This document shows positions 19,365 through 20,201 of a stretch of 20,201 bases of DNA, piece after piece. Every line of letters starts with the position of its first letter. Positions within the stretch are counted from its first letter, which is position 1. Where the stretch lies: positions 1-20,201 of the IMG/VR virus record IMGVR_UViG_3300028794_000200; one strand, written 5' to 3'. The stretch is from a virus. Made by a program: the position numbers and the translations under genes. Under the pieces are notes generated by a model. The model had not been told where the DNA came from, did no database searches, and was given only the letters and a program-made list of their open reading frames with translations.

Positions 19365-20201
19365 TCAGCGCGCGCGGCGCCGCGATGCGGCCAGTGCCAG
19401 CAGGCCGATGCCGACCAGGCTTGAAGACACCGGTTCCGGCACCGGATTGAAGCCGCCGTCGTCGACTCTCACGTTGCCCGCCAGCGTGGTGGCGTTGCCG
19501 GCGGCGTCGGTGTCGACGATGTTCAAGCCGCCGACCAGCCCGAACGAGTTGTGGGTCGGGTCGTTCAGATCGGCCGCGGTCAGCCCCAGCGACAGGCCGT
19601 AGGCCGTGGGGGTGAACGGCGGCGCGGCGCCGATCGAGGTCACGTCCACCGGCAGGTAGCCGAACAGATCCGGGGCCGTCGCGCCGGCGAGCAGGTTGGC
19701 GCCGCAGGGGAAGCACTCGGAAGACGCGAACAGGCCGCCACCGGCGTTGATGAAGGCCTGGATGTCGGCCTTGCGCGCGATCAGCCCGTCGAGCTCGGCG
19801 CGCGTCAGCGTACCGCCGAACGACGATGCGACGGCGATTGCGGTGTATTGCGAGAAGTCGACGGTGGCCAGGCCGGCCGCGTTGACGATGTCGAAGTCGG
19901 CCGCCGTGACGCCGATGTCGTCGAGCGAGTTGTAGCCTTTGACGTGGCCACCGGGCGCTGCGATGTCCGACTCGACCCACAGGAACTTGGTCGTCGCGAG
20001 GCCATCGTTGTAGGTGCCGCCGGTCACGAAGGACATGGCCGTGGCCAGCAGATGGCTGCCACTGCCCAGCCCCGGCTGCGAGTGGAAGTCGGGGTCATGC
20101 CCGGTGATGAAGATCGGGCCCGCTTGCGCAGCACCGCTGGCCATCAACAGTGCGGAACTGGCCAGCGCTAGCGCCATCGTCTTGAAACTGGGTCGGCTCA
20201 T
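19365..20201 (-). CDS. PEP-CTERM exported protein
   Basis: 278-aa secreted protein. Sec signal peptide at residues 1-27 (KTMALALASSALLMASGAAQA, cleavage after AQA). The mature part is Gly/Ala/Asp-rich with FITGHDPDFHSQPGLGSG at its start. The C-terminal sorting signal is PEP (255-257) followed by a hydrophobic helix (SSSLVGIGLLALAA) and the basic end SRRRAR. PEP-CTERM proteins are anchored or released at the cell surface by an exosortase and are common in exopolysaccharide-producing Gram-negatives. The central part, with DIVNAAGLATVDFSQYTAIAVAS and IQAFINAGGGLFASSECFP, resembles a glutamine-amidotransferase-like fold, which is tentative. The ATG is the last triplet of the window and fits the signal peptide. 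Confidence 0.93.
   Translation of the reverse strand: MSRPSFKTMALALASSALLMASGAAQAGPIFITGHDPDFHSQPGLGSGSHLLATAMSFVTGGTYNDGLATTKFLWVESDIAAPGGHVKGYNSLDDIGVTAADFDIVNAAGLATVDFSQYTAIAVASSFGGTLTRAELDGLIARKADIQAFINAGGGLFASSECFPCGANLLAGATAPDLFGYLPVDVTSIGAAPPFTPTAYGLSLGLTAADLNDPTHNSFGLVGGLNIVDTDAAGNATTLAGNVRVDDGGFNPVPEPVSSSLVGIGLLALAASRRRAR

Overview
The window is high-GC DNA from what is most likely a betaproteobacterium of the order Burkholderiales. This is inferred from base composition, a PEP-CTERM surface protein, and phage-type genes resembling Burkholderiales families; no rRNA or housekeeping marker fixes the genus. Chromosomal flanks (1-953 and 18052-20201) surround an integrated element of about 17.1 kb. 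The element sits in the 3' end of a tRNA-Arg(CCU) gene (902-976). A 23-bp direct repeat of the tRNA 3' end marks its borders (954-976 and 18029-18051). A P4-type tyrosine integrase (1142-2365) lies next to the tRNA.

The element carries a small, selected set of phage morphogenesis genes on the + strand: a Nu1-like small terminase (3033-3533), an alanine-rich coiled-coil protein (3633-4487), a short ORF, a Mu gpT-like major capsid protein (4780-5748), a tail assembly chaperone (5974-6303), a 702-aa tape measure protein (6370-8478) and two unknown proteins. No large terminase, portal, protease, head-tail connector, tail tube, baseplate, holin or endolysin is visible. Next come an AlpA-like regulator and a small basic protein, a divergent putative DNA-binding protein (10491-11024), a C4-type antisense RNA leader (about 11234-11350), and a tightly coupled operon (11511-16815) ending in a PriCT/TOPRIM/DUF927 primase-helicase. 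At the right end, in the cargo position, lies a minus-strand pair: a DUF5678-like protein and a retropepsin-like aspartyl protease.

The cis elements support an autonomous but helper-dependent lifestyle. Repeats of CGTAGACAG form clusters at both ends (2610-2748 and 17759-17871), as expected for paired iteron origins used by a satellite replicase. Two copies of a three-half-site operator (GCGGTTGCA) with identical 15- and 23-bp spacing precede the capsid operon (3548-3618) and the alpA gene (9801-9862). Integrase arm-type repeats lie inside both ends. My main proposal is a phage satellite (P4/PICI-like logic: int, AlpA, C4-type RNA, primase-helicase, small terminase) that also brings its own capsid protein and its own tail-length module (chaperone plus tape measure), so that it could remodel both head and tail of a helper phage. 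The alternative is a prophage that lost its other structural genes by internal deletion.

The flanks carry a DUF2335 membrane protein with a small upstream partner (left). On the right are a small ORF, a hypothetical protein, a single-domain response regulator and a PEP-CTERM exported protein, all on the minus strand.
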